The notes beneath the pieces were generated by a model, which was not told the origin of the DNA, made no database searches, and saw only the letters and a list, made by a program, of their open reading frames with translations. 64,000 nucleotides of DNA, taken from positions 2,356,001-2,420,000 of the forward strand of contig NZ_CP033831.1 of NCBI RefSeq assembly GCF_003812745.1, read 5' to 3'. The stretch comes from Serratia sp. FDAARGOS_506. GTDB lineage: Bacteria; Pseudomonadota; Gammaproteobacteria; Enterobacterales; Enterobacteriaceae. Every line of letters begins with the position of its first letter. Within the stretch, counting starts at the first letter, position 1. Below, one piece after another: positions 30,385 to 36,696 of this stretch. A program made the position numbers and the translations under genes.

Positions 30385-30945
30385 TCACTCCCAAATGTTT
30401 GCAAGGGCAGCGCCCACGCTTTTAACGTCAATCTTCAAATAGTTCATGGTCACTTTAGGATCTGAATGGTTCAGCGCTTTCATTGCTAAGGCAAGGTTGC
30501 CATTGGATTGCTCAAAAATTTGTGTAGATGCAAATTTTCTAAAGCTGTGACAGCCTACCGTTCCTTTAATCCCGACACTCTCCGCAGCCTGTTTGATCTC
30601 ACGGTTCACCTGTTCACGGCTGACAGGCGATTTTCCTGATGCACGGTTGCTGTGTGACGTGAAAACGTATTCGTCTTTCGGGAAGGCCTGGCGGCGACGT
30701 TCTACAATCTCCCACACCTTGGCAGGGACGATGATTTCTTTCTTCTTGCCCGTCTTACTCTCCAGCACTTCCAGCGTATTTCCCTCCTTGAACTGGCTGA
30801 ACTTCAAATTCACCGTATCCCCGACACGTAAGCATAAAGAGGCCATTGTTACCGCTACGTCTGCGAATAGCTGTTTGTTATGACTCTCAAGCCAGCTTAT
30901 CAGCTTAAACGCCTCTGCTTGGGTGATTATCTTCGTGGTCGCCAT
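30385..30945 (-). CDS. Catalytic-domain-only tyrosine recombinase
   Basis: 186 residues from the ATG at 30945 (GGAGAT upstream), containing only the catalytic half of a tyrosine recombinase. Catalytic residues visible in order: Arg in SLCLRVGDTV, Lys in the hairpin SKTGKKKEI, His-x-x-Arg in GCHSFRKFAS, His in LNHSDPKVTM and the nucleophile Tyr in MNYLKID. The usual N-terminal core-binding domain is absent, although the frame stays open to 31065. It differs from the full-length integrase at 40439-41722, so the element has two recombinases. A multimer-resolution or inversion role is plausible; a 35-bp palindrome lies ~200 bp upstream. Confidence 0.85.
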   Translation of the reverse strand: MATTKIITQAEAFKLISWLESHNKQLFADVAVTMASLCLRVGDTVNLKFSQFKEGNTLEVLESKTGKKKEIIVPAKVWEIVERRRQAFPKDEYVFTSHSNRASGKSPVSREQVNREIKQAAESVGIKGTVGCHSFRKFASTQIFEQSNGNLALAMKALNHSDPKVTMNYLKIDVKSVGAALANIWE

Positions 30946-31140
30946 CAACTTATCTCCATCAATCTTGAAACTGTGAAATAAGATTATGATCATTTTCAGT
31001 GAGTTACAACTATTCAATCTCACATTTTTATTGAAGGTGGTGGAAGGTTGCGCCATTTCCAGCACTACTGAACGCGAAGAAGCACGGCCTCCTGTTCAAA
31101 ACTCGCACAAATACGAAATATCCTTAACAAAATCATAATG

Positions 31141-31175
31141 TTGGCAAGTCTAAACAGATGTTTGAACGTTGCCAA
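31141..31175. repeat. 35-bp interrupted palindrome upstream of the small recombinase
   Basis: Outer arms TTGGCAA / TTGCCAA and inner arms AAACA / TGTTT are perfect; the centre is GA at 31157-31158. Half sites are TTGGCAAGTCTAAACA and, on the other strand, TTGGCAACGTTCAAACA. The size and two-fold arrangement resemble a lox/dif-type crossover site or a dimeric repressor operator. Confidence 0.7.
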
Positions 31176-31326
31176 ATACTGGCGAGGCTATGCACGGTTT
31201 ATGCAGATTCATTGCATACCATAGAGAGGAAGGGTGAAGGTAAAGCGATGTGTGTTAATTAAATCAATAGGTTGGGTGTTCTATCTCACATTACTACACA
31301 ACCTTGAGGTAGAGGCATTGCACTGT

Positions 31327-31347
31327 AAATGAGAAGCTTTCTCATTT
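31327..31347. repeat. 9-bp perfect inverted repeat
   Basis: AAATGAGAA, spacer GCT, TTCTCATTT. It could be an operator; it is followed 22 bases later by a Fur-like box. Confidence 0.6.
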
Positions 31348-31369
31348 GTGGCGATGTGATTTGAGTTGT

Positions 31370-31384
31370 TGAGAATGATTATCA
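31370..31384. promoter_or_regulatory. Fur-like 7-1-7 box
   Basis: TGAGAATGATTATCA matches the Fur 7-1-7 consensus TGATAATnATTATCA in all but one base. It lies in the noncoding region, not directly at an identified promoter. Confidence 0.45.
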
Positions 31385-31752
31385 AATGAATGGATTCTGA
31401 GCATGGAAAAAGAAACATCGTTTCAATTTAGAAAACTCGTTCAACACATTGCACCTATCATGAAGTGCTCATTGTGGACAATGATCGCTGTGAGCCGCAC
31501 GGCGTAAGGTTTTATGTAACATGAGTTATAGTTTCATTTGTTACTATCTTGATGGCTATGGCAACTTTCCCCCGTATTAATGGCTTTCTTTACCTGCGAA
31601 TTACCAGCGGATTACGCTCCAGTTTGATAGGGATAACCTTTGGTTAATCTAAGATTAATCTTAGGTGTTGTTGTATGTGCGATTCGTAGTGAGCAGGGCG
31701 ACGGTCTACCGTTGGGGGAAGGGCTGAAAGTAACGTTTTGGTACTCTCGTAA

Positions 31753-31877
31753 TACACGGGGAAAAACCCGTCTATCGAAATTAGCAGGATGAAGGATACA
31801 CGGGAAAAACCCGACTGTTCAGAATGGATACACGGGAAAAACCCAAGTATTCGGCTCTGATACCAGGGAAAAACCCG
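31753..31877. repeat. Four iterons, candidate replication origin or operator array
   Basis: Four copies of TACACGGGAAAAACCCG begin at 31753 (one extra G), 31797, 31829 and 31861 (TACCAGGG variant). The last three are 32 bases apart, three helical turns, so bound proteins would sit on one face of the helix. Each copy has a small internal dyad (CGGG / CCCG). Such phased repeats next to AT-rich inverted repeats are typical of iteron-type origins; the winged-helix protein at 33293-34126 is the best candidate to bind them. Confidence 0.7.
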
Positions 31878-31892
31878 CCCAATAGAAAGAGA

Positions 31893-31929
31893 TTTTAGAA
31901 ATCGATTCTAAAGAAAGAGATTTCTAAAA
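31893..31929. repeat. 11-bp perfect inverted repeat beside the iterons
   Basis: TTTTAGAAATC (31893-31903) and GATTTCTAAAA (31919-31929), with a related GATTCTAAA between them. This AT-rich dyad directly follows the iterons and could be an unwinding region or a second protein-binding site. Confidence 0.65.
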
Positions 31930-32648
31930 GATCTGTGTTTTGCGCTTGTCGCAAAGATCATTTGCTGGCGTGTATCGCCTGGCAAGTGACCTGTTTCGCC
32001 TTTGGGTGGCTCCTCGGTCAGCCGCTCACGACGCAGCAAAGCGTTACTCTGTATCTTCTGAACTCGTGCAAACTTCGTTTCTGACGAGAGTCAGGCACGA
32101 ACGATTATTTGCCATCGGCAAGAGATCGCTTTCGCCGTGGGCGAATACCATTGCGCTGTGCGCGGAATTACCATCTGACCAACCAACTACCGTTGATTGT
32201 CCATCTGATAAGCTGACTAACTTCAACCATCCATTCATGAACTAACGTTCACCCATGCAAGGTTTCAGTAAGTCAGTGGCTAAGGCTTCACTGTTCGCTG
32301 ATGGCTCCAGTTCATCCAGCCTCAATCCAATACCAACACCTACTATCCTGATAACTACCGTTATCCCTCTGTAGTTGTGCTATTGGTTTCGGGAGTAAGT
32401 GCCAGAGGTGCGCCATACGTCACCAGAACGCACAGGAAGCCCGTAGAGCGATTTTAATAGGGTGGTTGGTATTGGTAGCCTGAATGCGTTAGAACGCCGC
32501 AGAGAGCGTTACAGACTGTTTTGTGTGTTTATTATGGCTGTCGTCTCTGGTGGCAATTTCTATCATAAATTTTGATTGACAGCAACTCCAGGTTTTTGGT
32601 AAAAAGCATGTAATGCGCTTGACTTTTTCGAAGTTATTGAAAAATAGC

Positions 32649-32678
32649 TTGACAGCAAGTGTGCTTTTAGTGTATTAT
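32649..32678 (+). promoter_or_regulatory. Promoter P1 of the early operon (sigma-70 type)
   Basis: TTGACA at 32649-32654 and TATTAT at 32673-32678 with an 18-base spacer. The surrounding AATAGCTTGACA and TGTGCTTTT are shared with promoter P2 at 35449, suggesting a common regulator or common descent. Confidence 0.85.
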
Positions 32679-32689
32679 TAAAAGTATGG

Positions 32690-32704
32690 TGATAATCATT
32701 ATCA
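32690..32704. promoter_or_regulatory. Perfect 15-bp palindrome at the P1 start site, Fur-box-like
   Basis: TGATAATCATTATCA fully matches the Fur 7-1-7 consensus and lies about five bases downstream of the predicted P1 start, a position where binding would repress. It could equally be the operator of an element-encoded repressor that happens to resemble the Fur site. Confidence 0.55.
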
Positions 32705-32743
32705 TCTACCTCATCTAACAACATTCCATACGCATGAATTGCA

Positions 32744-32778
32744 GCCTCCACCAGGTTTTTTGGTGCGGGGGCTTTTTT
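32744..32778 (+). terminator. Attenuator-like hairpin in the P1 leader
   Basis: GCCTCCACCA can pair with TGGTGCGGGGGC and is followed by six Ts, forming an intrinsic terminator between P1 and the first gene (start 32812). This arrangement suggests that expression of the early operon needs read-through or antitermination. Confidence 0.65.
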
Positions 32779-32811
32779 GCGTCTGGAGAAAACCAAACAG
32801 GAGCAAACAAC

Positions 32812-33003
32812 ATGCGTTACTTCAATGTTGACCAAATCTACGCGGATTTGATCACAGGCCGAACAACACGAACACTTGTTTACAGTTCACTTGTCCGAGC
32901 ACGTAAGCGAGAACAGCCAGATAGAGTGGAGATGTTCGAAGAAGCGATCCGACGCTTTGATGAATGGCGAGCAACGCCAAACTTCACCCCAGTGACCAGC
33001 TAA
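32812..33003 (+). CDS. Hypothetical small protein (63 aa)
   Basis: Starts MRYFNVDQIYADLITGRTTR after ACAGGAGCAAACAAC. Basic, probably helical, ending FDEWRATPNFTPVTS. First gene after promoter P1. The same ribosome-site sequence (AGGAGCAAACAAC) recurs before the gene at 33293. No family recognised. Confidence 0.75.
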   Translation: MRYFNVDQIYADLITGRTTRTLVYSSLVRARKREQPDRVEMFEEAIRRFDEWRATPNFTPVTS

Positions 33004-33022
33004 CCCAGAAGGAGAAACCAGA

Positions 33023-33190
33023 ATGATCGAGAAGAAAACCAAACTACCGCCGTCCACATCGTTAATGATCCCGGATGAGACATTTCAGATTTTATTCAAA
33101 GAAGCGAAGCGCCGAAAAATGAGCGTAAGCGCACTCCTTCTTGAAGAATGCCAAAGTCTGGCGGTCAAATACTCGAAAGCTGGCGCGTAA
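33023..33190 (+). CDS. Ribbon-helix-helix (CopG-like) small DNA-binding protein
   Basis: 55 residues starting MIEKKTKLPPSTSLMIPDET. The pattern of a short polar strand (PSTSLMIPDE) followed by two helices (TFQILFKEAKRRK, MSVSALLLEECQSL) is that of ribbon-helix-helix repressors. AGAAGGAGAAACC precedes the ATG. It lies 19 bases after the previous gene, well placed to be a local repressor of P1 or P2. Found by reading the frame directly because it is short. Confidence 0.65.
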   Translation: MIEKKTKLPPSTSLMIPDETFQILFKEAKRRKMSVSALLLEECQSLAVKYSKAGA

Positions 33191-33292
33191 TAGCAGCGTT
33201 CCAGCGTTAACACCCACCCCACGAATGAGAAGCGGAGAAAACTAAATGAAGAGCATTCGTAATTTACTGAGCATACATAGGAGCAAACAACG

Positions 33293-34126
33293 ATGGCAAA
33301 GAACAACTTTATCGACGGGGAAGTATACAAATACGCCTCAATCGAAGAAGCATTATTATCAGCAACTCGAATTACAAATCTCAAAACAGGCGAGTCAGTA
33401 AAGCTAATCGGTAACGATAAATTATCATACATGATCCTCCGAAAGAGATTTCATTTATTCACCGACCAATCAACAGACAATAAGTATTATACAACTGGTA
33501 AGCACTACGACACCATTGAAAGTATCGCTGAGGCAATCGGTGTTTCTGACGTTGGTACAGTGAGCAGTGCAATTGGCAGAATGGAAGCCGCCGGACTGCT
33601 AACCAAAAAGAGATTTGGAAAAACTTACGAATGGACAGTTGTCGATCTCACTCCAGAATTATTTCTTCTCGAACGTAACACCGGGACGGCAAAAAAGCCT
33701 GTCTGGGTGGATTGTCTGAAACATCCCGTGTTTGGTAACGCCAAAGAATCCGCGCCAGCCGTTCAGCCGGAGGAGCAAAGCGACGATCCGATGTGTGACC
33801 TTGACGAAGCACCGGAAGAGGAAGCGCCAGCGCCGGAAAAAGTGAAGCCAGCACCCAAGCCAAAGCCCACGAAGAAACCAGCGGCAAGGAAAGCACCCTC
33901 CAAACAGCAAACCGTCTCCCCGTTCGAGTTTAAAACGCCACGAGATGAAAACCGGGATTGGTGGTATTTGGAACGCTACAACGATGCAGATCAGTTTACT
34001 GGATTTAATGACTTTGATTTGCCTTATCTGGCAATGTTTGAGAGTCAGGGGAAGTTAATAAATCAACATTCAATCCAGTATCTTAAAACCAAACGCGGAG
34101 CATACGAACGATCACAACAAACTTAG
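33293..34126 (+). CDS. Winged-helix protein, candidate replication initiator
   Basis: 277 residues in three parts: an N-terminal ~110 residues containing a predicted winged helix (TIESIAEAIGVSDVGTVSSA, then IGRMEAAGLLTKKRFG); a Pro/Lys/Ala/Glu-rich low-complexity linker (~150-215, repeated PKPKPTKKPAA-type sequence); and a C-terminal aromatic domain (DWWYLERYNDADQFTGFNDF) that is probably an interaction module. It could be the Rep protein of the iteron array at 31753-31877, or a transcriptional regulator. No helicase or primase motif is present. Confidence 0.7.
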   Translation: MAKNNFIDGEVYKYASIEEALLSATRITNLKTGESVKLIGNDKLSYMILRKRFHLFTDQSTDNKYYTTGKHYDTIESIAEAIGVSDVGTVSSAIGRMEAAGLLTKKRFGKTYEWTVVDLTPELFLLERNTGTAKKPVWVDCLKHPVFGNAKESAPAVQPEEQSDDPMCDLDEAPEEEAPAPEKVKPAPKPKPTKKPAARKAPSKQQTVSPFEFKTPRDENRDWWYLERYNDADQFTGFNDFDLPYLAMFESQGKLINQHSIQYLKTKRGAYERSQQT

Positions 34127-34134
34127 GAGTAACA

Positions 34135-34416
34135 TTGAATAAACTATACCTATTGAACGAAGCCACACATCATCAAATAGAATGTAACACTGTCTGCCAA
34201 CGTCTTTATTATCACCTTGCATCTCTTAAACGTGAAAGCGGAGCAATAAAAGCCACCGTGAAACACATTGCTGATGGTGTGGGTATAAGCGAAAGCGGGG
34301 CGCGTTATTGGATGTTATTAATGCACGATGCAGCCGTTATTACAATGGAACGCCACGGCAAGTATTACGACATTACCGTAAACGAAGCGGTGAGCTTCAT
34401 TACTACAACCAACTAA
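34135..34416 (+). CDS. Small helix-turn-helix protein (93 aa)
   Basis: Begins at TTG with TAGGAG eight bases upstream (MNKLYLLNEATHHQIECNTV). It contains a helix-turn-helix, ATVKHIADGVGISESGARYW, followed by a wing (MLLMHDAAVITMERHGKYYD). It shares the winged-helix style of the gene before it, 8 bases away, so the two may act together in replication or control. Confidence 0.75.
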   Translation: MNKLYLLNEATHHQIECNTVCQRLYYHLASLKRESGAIKATVKHIADGVGISESGARYWMLLMHDAAVITMERHGKYYDITVNEAVSFITTTN

Positions 34417-34437
34417 GAAACAATACGGGAAACTTTT

Positions 34438-34563
34438 ATGATCATCGCTATGTATTGGTTATTTGCATTTTACGCAGTATGGACATTAACGAGAAAAAAC
34501 GGAAGTTTCCCTCTACGAGGAATTAATGGGACGAAAAGAAAGAAATACGCTCTCCCGCCTTGA
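34438..34563 (+). CDS. Very small membrane peptide (41 aa)
   Basis: MIIAMYWLFAFYAVWTLTRK then a basic tail. One hydrophobic helix followed by Lys/Arg, so a single-pass inner membrane peptide is predicted. It overlaps the next gene by 38 bases in another frame. The ribosome site is weak (GGGAAA), so expression is uncertain. Confidence 0.45.
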   Translation: MIIAMYWLFAFYAVWTLTRKNGSFPLRGINGTKRKKYALPP

Positions 34564-34909
34564 GCGAGAGAATAAAAGCAGAATCAAAAAAAACACCCGT
34601 CTTTATGTAAAATCTCTGGAAGAAATTCCAGGGGAATTAATTGAAACAATGACAGAAGTACATTCAACACCGCCCTCTGTGGAAGAGTGGGCCGCGTTAA
34701 ATGATCTTCTCGAAAGTTCGAGCGGATTGTATTACAAACCACGTAGACGCAAAGTTTATAGTTGGGATGATTCAAATTTGAAGAAATGGCAATGCCTGGG
34801 CTTCTCATCCCTTGAGCATTACATCACTTATAACCAGATAAATAACACCGTAGCCGGATTGAGAGAACTTGACGGCTTATTTTTAACGGAGAATGACAAC
34901 TATGATTGA
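34526..34909 (+). CDS. Hypothetical basic protein (127 aa)
   Basis: Starts MGRKERNTLSRLERENKSRI after CGAGGAATTA. Highly basic first 40 residues, then an acidic middle (EEWAALNDLLESSSG) and aromatic C-terminal half (YSWDDSNLKKWQCLGFSSLE). No family recognised. It overlaps the next gene by 17 bases, so the three genes to 35433 form one translationally coupled unit. Confidence 0.7.
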   Translation: MGRKERNTLSRLERENKSRIKKNTRLYVKSLEEIPGELIETMTEVHSTPPSVEEWAALNDLLESSSGLYYKPRRRKVYSWDDSNLKKWQCLGFSSLEHYITYNQINNTVAGLRELDGLFLTENDNYD

Positions 34910-35111
34910 AGAAATCACACAACACCCACATTTTAAAGAACGTGTTGAATACGTAGAATACCTATTCGGACAAGCCCTCTCTCTCGAAAAAGAAAATAAA
35001 ATAGAAGAGATCTCACTTATCGTTGATGTACTGGCTACAGAGGCCGCGCCATTCCTGGCAGGGATTCAGGCTATCAAAGCTATTAAGGAGCGTATGCAAG
35101 ATGCAGAATAA
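34893..35111 (+). CDS. Hypothetical small helical protein (72 aa)
   Basis: Starts MTTMIEEITQHPHFKERVEY; the GGAGAATGAC inside the upstream gene serves as ribosome site. All-helical prediction with the hydrophobic stretch EAAPFLAGIQAIKAIKERM. Overlaps both neighbours (17 and 11 bases). Function unknown. Confidence 0.65.
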   Translation: MTTMIEEITQHPHFKERVEYVEYLFGQALSLEKENKIEEISLIVDVLATEAAPFLAGIQAIKAIKERMQDAE

Positions 35112-35433
35112 TCACCCAGAATGGCTAACAGACGTCCTGCACCAATTCCACTATGAACATCACGCCCCACTCCTGGAAGCTGTAAACACCATGCAGAGAG
35201 ACAGAACACCGCAAAGCCTGATGCAGGTGGTGGCGCTTATGATGACGGCTTGTAGCGAGTTAGGGAGCATCTCTACAGCTTGTATGCAGGTTGAAGGGCT
35301 ACAGGATGATCCGGCATTGCTGGAAGAGCTTAACGAACTTGTAGCAAGCATTCAGGATGTTAAAGAGCAAGTGGATGAAATTATTGAAGAATTCAAATCC
35401 TCTGGTATTACAGAGGAATGCGCTATAACATAA
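35101..35433 (+). CDS. Hypothetical helical acidic protein (110 aa)
   Basis: ATG at 35101 overlaps the previous stop and has AAGGAG 13 bases upstream (AAGGAGCGTATGCAAG). Sequence MQNNHPEWLTDVLHQFHYEH, then a long acidic helical tail (LEELNELVASIQDVKEQVDE) likely to be a coiled coil. The open frame extends upstream to 35023, but the coupling favours 35101. Last gene of the early operon. Confidence 0.65.
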   Translation: MQNNHPEWLTDVLHQFHYEHHAPLLEAVNTMQRDRTPQSLMQVVALMMTACSELGSISTACMQVEGLQDDPALLEELNELVASIQDVKEQVDEIIEEFKSSGITEECAIT

Positions 35434-35448
35434 GTGTTACGAAATAGC

Positions 35449-35477
35449 TTGACAATTTGTGCTTTTTATGTCATAAT
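35449..35477 (+). promoter_or_regulatory. Promoter P2 of the structured RNA/capsid region
   Basis: TTGACA at 35449-35454 and CATAAT at 35472-35477 with the optimal 17-base spacer; predicted start near 35485. The AATAGCTTGACA and TGTGCTTTT elements are shared with P1. The nearest downstream gene starts ~590 bases later. Confidence 0.85.
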
Positions 35478-35484
35478 AAGTTAT

Positions 35485-36032
35485 AGGGTAAGTATTCGAA
35501 TCACTTCTCCCATAGATGGCTATTCCTCCCCTTGTAGGGATAGTCCTCTTCTCTAAAATCATTCCTCTTGATTTTTGGTTGTGTTCTTTATTGCTACGTT
35601 TCGTTTGTTTCTAGCAAGGATTCTCCACTGCTTTATTTATTGCCTCTTCTCAATAAATAGGGGGTATCCGGTGGAGAACACCTTCCCTTTGAAAGCAATA
35701 ATTCACAACGAGTGATTTTATAGAAGAGCAATTCCGCTCTTTACAGCTATTACTTTGTTTATAACAACGTGTAGTTGTCAGACGACATTATTTAAATGAA
35801 TGGGAAACTGTTTCATGTCTACATGATCAAGTGTTTGAATAATGGTTTGCCTGTAGCTTACAGTAATGTAAGCACCCCTCTTATTAATTATTGAGCTTCC
35901 CGAAAGGTTGAATAGCTAATGAGATTCCATAGATTATTATTGCCAGCGTGGAAACACGTTTAATAATCTCGGCTGGATTTCCTCCTAAGATTGCCAGCCT
36001 CCCAATAAGCCCCTTAATTGGGGTTTATTTCA
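35485..36032 (+). ncRNA. Candidate large structured noncoding RNA (~550 nt)
   Basis: No credible reading frame on either strand, but a dense series of perfect stem-loops: 35520-35543 (7 bp, one G-U), 35555-35575 (7 bp), 35591-35617 (6 bp), 35621-35678 (8 bp enclosing a 9-bp helix TATTTATTG / CAATAAATA), 35724-35741 (6 bp), 35764-35778 (5 bp), 35856-35873 (7 bp closed by GTAA), 35931-35969 (9 bp enclosing CGTG-GAAA-CACG), 35971-35999 (6 bp) and 36004-36029 (10 bp). Two loops are GNRA tetraloops. It has its own sigma-70 promoter and ends in a terminator-like hairpin. It is either a free RNA or the leader of the capsid operon. Large ornate RNAs of phages (ROOL, GOLLD) are the known comparison by size and context; no homology is claimed. 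Confidence 0.65.
36004..36029 (+). terminator. Terminator-like hairpin at the end of the structured region
   Basis: AATAAGCCCC / GGGGTTTATT pairs over ten positions (one G-U) around a TTAATT loop; the T-rich end of the stem is followed by TTCACCCC rather than a pure T-run, so termination is probably partial. Confidence 0.6.
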
Positions 36033-36077
36033 CCCCTGTAGTAACAAATTTGTTAAGGAAACAAAGCAATTTTTCTA

Positions 36078-36299
36078 ATGAACTATGACCGTGTGATCAC
36101 TCACAAATCCTCTTCACTTGTCCTCACTGAAAAGATGATTAAACAAGCTGCTGATGTATTCGGAGTAAGTGTAGAAGAGATTCGAGCGGCTACAGAAAAA
36201 TTCTGGCCTACCGCCACGATCACAAAATCAAATACCCCTCACCCATTATCAGGGCTTGAGAAACGATTAAAAATAATAGCAATAGCAAAAGGAAAATAA
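36078..36299 (+). CDS. Hypothetical small protein (73 aa)
   Basis: MNYDRVITHKSSSLVLTEKM, then a helix-turn-helix-like segment QAADVFGVSVEEIRAATEKF and a basic tail. The ribosome site is poor (AAGGAAAC is ~20 bases away). It ends three bases before the decoration-like gene and is probably co-translated with it. It could be a small scaffold- or regulator-type protein; nothing definite is visible. Confidence 0.6.
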   Translation: MNYDRVITHKSSSLVLTEKMIKQAADVFGVSVEEIRAATEKFWPTATITKSNTPHPLSGLEKRLKIIAIAKGK

Positions 36300-36302
36300 C
36301 CA

Positions 36303-36680
36303 ATGCAATTTGGAACATTTCAAAAATTAAACGGGGATAACAGCCACGCCCGTTATAAAGTGGTGGCTTACGCATCTGATGCAATTATGCAGGACAAGCT
36401 GATCCGTGTGGAATCCGGTATTCCTGCCGATCTCATTGTTGGCGATCTCGTAACCGCAACAGGTGCAAAAGCTGCCACCCCTGGTGACATTGCGTATGTT
36501 GTCGTAGAACCTGCACGCGCTGGTGATAAGGCGTTTATTGTAGCTTCTCCAGAACATACTATTTTAGCCCTGGTTGGCGTTGAATTTGGAAGCCTGGATA
36601 AATCTCTGGCTCAAGCGCAATTAGCAACCCTTGGCTTTACTTTCACTGATTTTGACACTGTAGCACTACGCACTACCTAA
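36303..36680 (+). CDS. Phage head decoration-like protein (125 aa)
   Basis: Directly upstream of the major capsid gene, the position of gpD in lambda-type morphogenesis clusters, and of similar size (lambda gpD 110). The sequence is beta-rich and Ala/Gly/Thr-rich (GDLVTATGAKAATPGDIAYV, VVVEPARAGDKAFIV), as expected of a capsid-stabilising trimer protein. I do not see a decisive motif, so the call rests on position, size and composition. AGGAAA lies seven bases before the ATG. Confidence 0.5.
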   Translation: MQFGTFQKLNGDNSHARYKVVAYASDAIMQDKLIRVESGIPADLIVGDLVTATGAKAATPGDIAYVVVEPARAGDKAFIVASPEHTILALVGVEFGSLDKSLAQAQLATLGFTFTDFDTVALRTT

Positions 36681-36696
36681 TAAGGAAATTAAAATA

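Larger units (their letters stand above)
30946..32811. other. Large noncoding region with origin-like and regulatory structure
   Basis: 1.87 kb without a convincing gene on either strand. It contains, left to right, a 35-bp palindrome, a 21-bp inverted repeat, a Fur-like box, four iterons, a pair of 11-bp inverted repeats and a further hairpin (TTTGCG / CGCAAA, 31939-31955), then ~600 bases in which I see nothing specific, then a strong promoter with an operator-like palindrome and an attenuator-like hairpin. Its position between the minus-strand recombinase group and the plus-strand operon suggests a control and replication region. Confidence 0.7.

Noticed and set aside
31473..31481. DnaA-box-like TGTGGACAA
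   Set aside because: One mismatch to the consensus and a single copy; too weak to list as a site.
31753..31877. Four ~17-base repeats with regular spacing, CRISPR-like at first sight
   Set aside because: Repeats are too short, spacers are ~15 bases, spacing is uneven for the first copy, and no cas gene is present. Iterons explain it better.
31940..32245. Open frame of 101 codons in the noncoding control region
   Set aside because: No ribosome site, non-ATG start, composition not protein-like, and it overlaps hairpins next to the iterons.
32563..32835. Minus-strand 90-codon frame across promoter P1
   Set aside because: It covers the promoter, operator palindrome and attenuator of the plus-strand operon and has no ribosome site.
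33246..33293. Short frame MKSIRNLLSIHR... just before the winged-helix gene
   Set aside because: It has an acceptable ribosome site but runs out of frame through the following strong gene; at most a leader peptide, not supportable as a gene.
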